In this document: piece after piece, positions 62,890 to 64,000 of the stretch
How the letters are laid out: every line of letters starts with the position of its first letter
How positions within the stretch are numbered: the first letter of the stretch is position 1
Assembly: GCA_900708905.1 (NCBI GenBank)
Contig: CAADRB010000005.1
Coordinates: 2,075,689-2,139,688, forward strand
Direction: 5' to 3'
Length of the DNA stretch: 64,000 bases
Origin: Hymenolepis diminuta
Taxonomy: Eukaryota; Platyhelminthes; Cestoda; Cyclophyllidea; Hymenolepididae
Translations under genes and position numbers: made by a program
The notes under the pieces: generated by a model
Told to the model about the DNA's origin: nothing
The model's input: only the letters and a program-made list of their open reading frames with translations
Databases searched by the model: none

Positions 62890-64000
62890 TATTAGTATAA
62901 AATTTTTGGTATTTTCCATAGTTCTGCATTCTGAAAATGATGAATGCATTGGAAATAAAGGGAAAGCATTTTGATAAGGTCATTTTTGCAATAAATCATA
63001 ATTAACTAATTTTGTTAAGTCAGTATTTAGCAAATTCGAAGGACATATAAATAATTTCATATTAACTGAAATTTTCAGTTATGCCAAGTCATTTTCCGTT
63101 CCCGAGAACTTAAAAATGTCGAACATATTAATGCTACTATTCAACTGGCTATAAGCCGTATTTAATGGAAACGCTTAAATAAAGGAAGATTTTCCAATTA
63201 AATGTTCATGATTGAAATTTTCCAGTGTATTTTAGTTTACAGTTTAGATGATATATAAATCTTATAGTTATAGTTATAGGCGGCTGTCAGCTACAACACC
63301 CCATTTTCAAATTTCTAATCACATTCTTAACTGCTTGGCGTCAGGCTGGATCTTACACTTTCCTTTATTCATTAACTTTAAAAGTGTCTTAGCTGTAATC
63401 TTACTTCGGAATCGACTCCTTCAAAGCCCTATCAGCCAACTTCTAAGGTCAGCCCCATTCGATCTACGGTTCCACATATCTTCCGCTTTTGTAGCTCGGT
63501 CTCCTTCTCTGCTAAGTTTCGTAAAATTACTCTCCTAATGTAATCTTAATTTTTTTTCGCAATTTTTCTAATTTTACATTTAGCGATCCCAGGTATTTAG
63601 TGTTCAGTAAGACGAACACTTCATATAACTTCTCAAATATTTGAACAAATTTAGGTTTCGATTTTATGCTTCTGGGAAAACAGTTAAAACGAGTCGGAAA
63701 ATTTTACTAATTATTAACAGTGAATTGCACTAGTGAAATTTATGGGGAGAAATTCTAACAAAATCTAAATTTGTTCGGCATGAGATGAGATCAATTAATA
63801 TGAGGAAAGATATGAATGAAATATGTCCTAGAAAGAAGACTTTAAAATAGGGCATTGGTGAGGCTCTGAAACATTGCGACTATTAATTAACTAGACCTAA
63901 AATATGTTGAAATTAAAATTAAACAGCAGAATATTATTTCCATAAAAGTACATATTCAAAATGCAATTAATTTTTGATATTCTAGTTCATAATAGTCTAA
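62890..64000. other. Non-coding right end
   Basis: AT-rich. One open frame of 96 codons on the plus strand (63248-63538) has no start context, domain or splice signals that I recognise and is not called as a gene. Confidence 0.4.

Overview
This is an AT-rich, gene-sparse invertebrate nuclear window with long introns and canonical GT-AG splice sites. A flatworm (platyhelminth) or another AT-rich invertebrate is my best guess. That guess rests on base composition, intron size and decayed Ty3/gypsy-type elements, not on a diagnostic marker. Only three protein-coding genes can be supported, and all three look like potassium-channel components.

Left side, plus strand: two tandem, head-to-tail paralogues (gene A, exons 2225-2698 and 10964-11260; gene B, exons 17153-17611 and 20463-20768). 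Each has two exons and a phase-0 intron at the same place. Spliced, they give proteins of about 256 and 254 residues: cytoplasmic N-tail, TM1, cysteine-rich extracellular loop, TM2, short C-tail. Loop motifs (FPCLVV, a CSIRPC pair, FPCYLR, VILNK, a FWP/LWP-like TM2 entry) match the BK-channel beta-subunit (KCNMB) family. The CxxxCTK arrangement also recalls insect TipE proteins. This pair is the most interesting content.

Right side, minus strand: a Shal/Kv4 voltage-gated potassium channel. Exon 1 (61308-60218) carries the N-terminus, the T1 domain and S1 to the pore helix. Exon 2 (44940-44778) carries the selectivity filter and S6. Exon 3 (41622-41215) carries the proximal C-terminus with a dileucine motif. 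Intron 1 is about 15 kb. Exon 3 ends at a good donor, so more 3' exons are expected at lower coordinates, but I could not find them.

Repeats fill much of the rest: a decayed antisense Ty3/gypsy pol (about 8150-10490) inside the gene A intron; a second gypsy-like remnant on the plus strand (about 48283-50165) in Shal intron 1; two related LTR-like sequences (about 27870-28403 and 39870-40443) and a possible third around an assembly gap (32245-32341); an inverted pair of a different LTR-like repeat (about 34036-34350 and 62560-62889); a probable tRNA-derived SINE near 56315; and simple repeats. The first 770 bases hold a decayed coding region that I could not identify. The remaining stretches are AT-rich and non-coding as far as I can read them.
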